NCBI RefSeq assembly: GCF_001556515.1
Contig: NZ_LSJA01000239.1
Location: 1 to 5,787 of the forward strand
Source: Caulobacter sp. CCH9-E1
GTDB lineage: Bacteria; Pseudomonadota; Alphaproteobacteria; Caulobacterales; Caulobacteraceae
Length of the DNA stretch: 5,787 bases
Direction: 5' to 3'
Within the stretch, counting starts at the first letter, position 1, and each line of letters starts with the position of its first letter. The translations under genes and the position numbers were made by a program. Shown here in pieces: positions 4,466-5,787 of this stretch. Below the pieces are notes generated by a model. That model was not told the origin of the DNA and searched no databases. It was given only the letters and a program-made list of their open reading frames with translations.

Positions 4466-5212
4466 ATGGCAGAGCAGGAAGAGATCCCTTCCGTGACCGC
4501 GACCGAGGACAACGGCGAAGGCGCCGACGTGGATGCGTCAGCTGAAGCCCGTGAACGGGAACGTTGGAAGAAAGTCGCCACCGACCGACGCGCCAAGCTC
4601 CTAATCTTGAACGCCCCGGATAATGAAGAATTTCACGCGATCGTTGGCCGTGCTCGCAACGGCTCGAAGCCGCTCGATGTCTACGAAATCGCGGAATTTG
4701 GCTTGCTTGGCGTAGAGAAACTCTTGCCAGGCGAGATGCGACGTCTGCTCGCTCGCTACAAGGCCAGTAAACGACGCGGCCAAATGTCGATACCACGAAC
4801 TGCGTTGCCAAGGCTGGAAGCTCTTTGCGAACGCACGGGCATTTCAACCCGCTGGGGCCTTGTTGCATGCACAGCCTATGGCGCCAGCGAAGTCGTTCGC
4901 AGGCGCAGCGCCAAGAGCTTCTCTTACATAGAGAAACGTCTGCGCGAAGCCTGGTCTGATCCCAACGCCGTACGAACGATGACGAAACGGAGCGTCGATC
5001 CTGAGTCGGTGAAAGCGCGGCTGGCCGGACTTGGACAGTTGCAAGCGGGCATGAAGGATGGGAGCACGCTCCCGGAGTTGACAGCCCTGATGAACGATCT
5101 GGGGCTAAACTCCCTGGACGTCTTGTTGGCGGCGGACCAAGCATCGGCTAACGCAAACGACCTAGAACTCGTGGAATTGTACGCATCCGGTGAACACCGC
5201 GTCGGAAGCTAA
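4466..5212 (+). CDS. Unrecognised protein, candidate tra regulator, C-terminus replaced by IS66 sequence
   Basis: 248 codons as it stands; I recognise no family. Residues 1-30 are acidic and probably disordered (EQEE, DNGEGADVDASAEARE). Residues 31-106 are charged and helical, with RERERWKKVATDRRAK, then DVYEIAEFGLLGVEKLLPGE (71-90) and a basic stretch RRLLARYKASKRRGQ (92-106). Residues 108-165 include LPRLEALCERTGISTRWGLV, which could be one side of a DNA-binding helix pair, and the basic SEVVRRRSAKSFSYIEKRLR. The rest (180-238) is helical and acidic. It is soluble, with no signal peptide or membrane segment. The ATG is preceded by weak sites (AGGAA 4445-4449, CAGG 4454-4457). It is divergent from the tra operon and shares operator-like dyads with it, which suggests a regulator; that is inference. 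Residues 239-248 (YASGEHRVGS) and the stop lie inside the IS66 end, so the original C-terminus is lost. Confidence 0.75.
   Translation: MAEQEEIPSVTATEDNGEGADVDASAEARERERWKKVATDRRAKLLILNAPDNEEFHAIVGRARNGSKPLDVYEIAEFGLLGVEKLLPGEMRRLLARYKASKRRGQMSIPRTALPRLEALCERTGISTRWGLVACTAYGASEVVRRRSAKSFSYIEKRLREAWSDPNAVRTMTKRSVDPESVKARLAGLGQLQAGMKDGSTLPELTALMNDLGLNSLDVLLAADQASANANDLELVELYASGEHRVGS
5179..5201. repeat. Terminal inverted repeat (tnpC-distal end) of an IS66-family element
   Basis: From 5179 the plus strand reads GTACGCATCCGGTGAACACC, close to the GTAAGCG/A-type tips of IS66 elements as I recall them. It begins 29 nt past the transposase stop, as expected for a compact IS66 end. IS66 makes 8-bp target duplications; here that would be GTGGAATT (5171-5178), but the other IS end is missing, so the duplication cannot be checked. 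Confidence 0.65.
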
Positions 5213-5730
5213 GCGGCGCGATCAGCGGTAGCGAGGGGCTGCCAGTTCCAGGGCAGCAGATCATCGAGCTGCTGGCTGGGGTGCTCGGCGATCCTGGCCA
5301 GGACGTCAGCCAGCCAGGCCTGAGGGTCGATGTCGTTGAGCTTGGCGGTGACGATCAGGCTGTACATCACCGCCGCGCGCTGGCCGCCGCGATCAGATCC
5401 GCAGAACAGCCAGGACTTACGCCCCATGGCCACGCCGCGCAGGGCCCGTTCGGCGGCGTTGTTGCTCAGGCAGACACGGCCATCGCCCAGGAAGCGCGTG
5501 AACGCGGCCCAGCGCTTGAGCATGTAGTCGAAGGCCCGGGCCAGGTCGTGACCCCGTGAGAGCTTGGCGCGCTGCTCGCGCATCCAGATCTCCATCTCGG
5601 CGACCAGCGGGGCGCTGAGCGTCTGGCGAGCCGCCAGGCGCCGGTCGGCGTCTTGGCCGTTGATCCCCCGCTCGATCTCGAACAGCGCGTCGATCCGCTG
5701 GACCATGCCCACGGCGATCGGCGAGATCAC
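5209..5730 (-). pseudogene. tnpC: IS66-family transposase TnpC, C-terminal fragment
   Basis: 173 codons from a chance GTG at 5730; full TnpC is about 500-550. It begins at the conserved ISPIAVGMVQRIDALFEIER region, which lies well inside normal TnpC. It continues with DYMLKRWAAFTRFLGDGRVC, then LSNNAAERALRG, where E94 is the third acidic residue of the DDE triad, then GRKSWLFCGSDRGG, and the IS66 C-terminal domain VTAKLNDIDPQAWLADVLAR and LLPWNW. Both catalytic Asp residues lie in the missing part, so it is inactive. An in-frame TGA at 5739-5737 and non-IS66 sequence in all three frames upstream place the break near 5730. Its TAG (5211-5209) overlaps the TAA of the convergent plus-strand ORF by two bases, a by-product of the insertion. 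Confidence 0.92.
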
Positions 5731-5787
5731 TGGGCCTCACCTCAAGGTTTGTGCGCTAAACCTCGGCTAAAAGTACGAACCAAGAAC
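5731..5787. other. Unassigned sequence beyond the IS66 break
   Basis: 57 bases to the right edge. None of the three minus-strand frames continues the transposase and all carry stops. AGGTTT (5745-5750) and AAACCT (5758-5763) form a 6-bp inverted repeat with a 7-nt loop and no T-run on the plus strand. No gene start is visible, and base composition is less GC-rich than the IS. Confidence 0.6.

Larger units (their letters stand above)
5179..5730 (-). mobile_element. IS66-family insertion sequence remnant (one end only)
   Basis: Includes the end repeat at 5179 and the C-terminal third of the TnpC transposase. tnpA, tnpB, most of tnpC and the far inverted repeat are absent; complete IS66 elements are about 2.5 kb. 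The left border interrupts the plus-strand gene, and the right border near 5730 is a deletion or rearrangement junction. It cannot move by itself. Confidence 0.8.

Noticed and set aside
4269..4496. 75-codon plus-strand ORF across the control region
   Set aside because: It has no ribosome site, unusual composition, and spans the phased repeats, palindrome, candidate promoter and start of the real gene.
5040..5049. Third copy of the 10-mer TGCAAGCGGG inside the unknown gene
   Set aside because: The second arm of the dyad is missing (CATGAAG instead of ATTGCAC), so it is at best a half site and may be chance.
4422..5144. 240-codon minus-strand ORF opposite the unknown gene
   Set aside because: Its product is Arg/Pro/Ser/Cys-rich without domains, typical antisense shadow, and it would run through the second dyad.
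5745..5763. AGGTTT/AAACCT hairpin near the right edge
   Set aside because: Short stem with no T-run on the plus strand and no known gene beside it.
1..5787. CRISPR array, tRNA, rRNA, toxin-antitoxin or anti-phage genes
   Set aside because: No repeat-spacer pattern, no cloverleaf-like sequence and no matching protein motif was seen.

Overview
The window carries the front part of an F-type (TraA/TraL/TraE/TraK/TraB) conjugative type IV secretion operon on the minus strand. A divergent plus-strand gene of unknown function follows, then a broken IS66-family insertion sequence. High GC, GTG starts, the protein style and the IS66 lineage suggest an alphaproteobacterium, with Caulobacterales or a relative a reasonable guess. 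The piece is most likely from a plasmid or an integrative conjugative element. The host assignment is inference.

Layout, read from the tra promoter leftwards on the minus strand: traA pilin (4130-3822); a 182-nt gap with two stem-loops (3770-3727 and 3695-3671); then traL (3639-3352), traE (3348-2752), traK (2755-2015), traB (2018-603), a 45-codon ORF (603-466) and a DsbC-N-terminal-domain-like protein (469-11). From traL onward every junction is a 3-nt gap or a 1-4 nt start/stop overlap, so the genes look translationally coupled. A Shine-Dalgarno sequence at 9-4 shows that the operon continues past the left edge. TraA is the pilus subunit. TraL and TraE are inner-membrane assembly proteins. 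TraK (VirB9-like) and TraB (VirB10-like) form the envelope-spanning core. The last two small periplasmic or membrane proteins sit where TraV (VirB7-like) and disulfide-handling proteins are found in related systems.

The 335-nt region between traA and the divergent gene (4131-4465) is the control region. It holds a candidate sigma70-like traA promoter (-35 TTGCAC at 4210-4205, -10 TGTTAA at 4186-4181). A perfect 8-bp-arm dyad overlaps this -35. A second, closely related dyad lies just upstream of the divergent gene; the two 18-bp sites agree at 15 of 18 positions when one is reverse-complemented. Between them lies an eight-unit run in which RCGY recurs exactly every 10 bp (4251-4324). The simplest model is that the divergent gene encodes a regulator that controls both itself and the tra operon through the paired sites. 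This is inference, because the protein shows no domain I can name.

On the right, the plus-strand gene runs into an IS66-family terminus at about 5179. Its last ten residues and stop codon are encoded by IS sequence, so it is probably a 3'-truncated gene. The IS is itself broken: only the C-terminal third of its transposase (catalytic Glu retained, both Asp missing) survives, up to a junction near 5730. The final 57 bases are unassigned.
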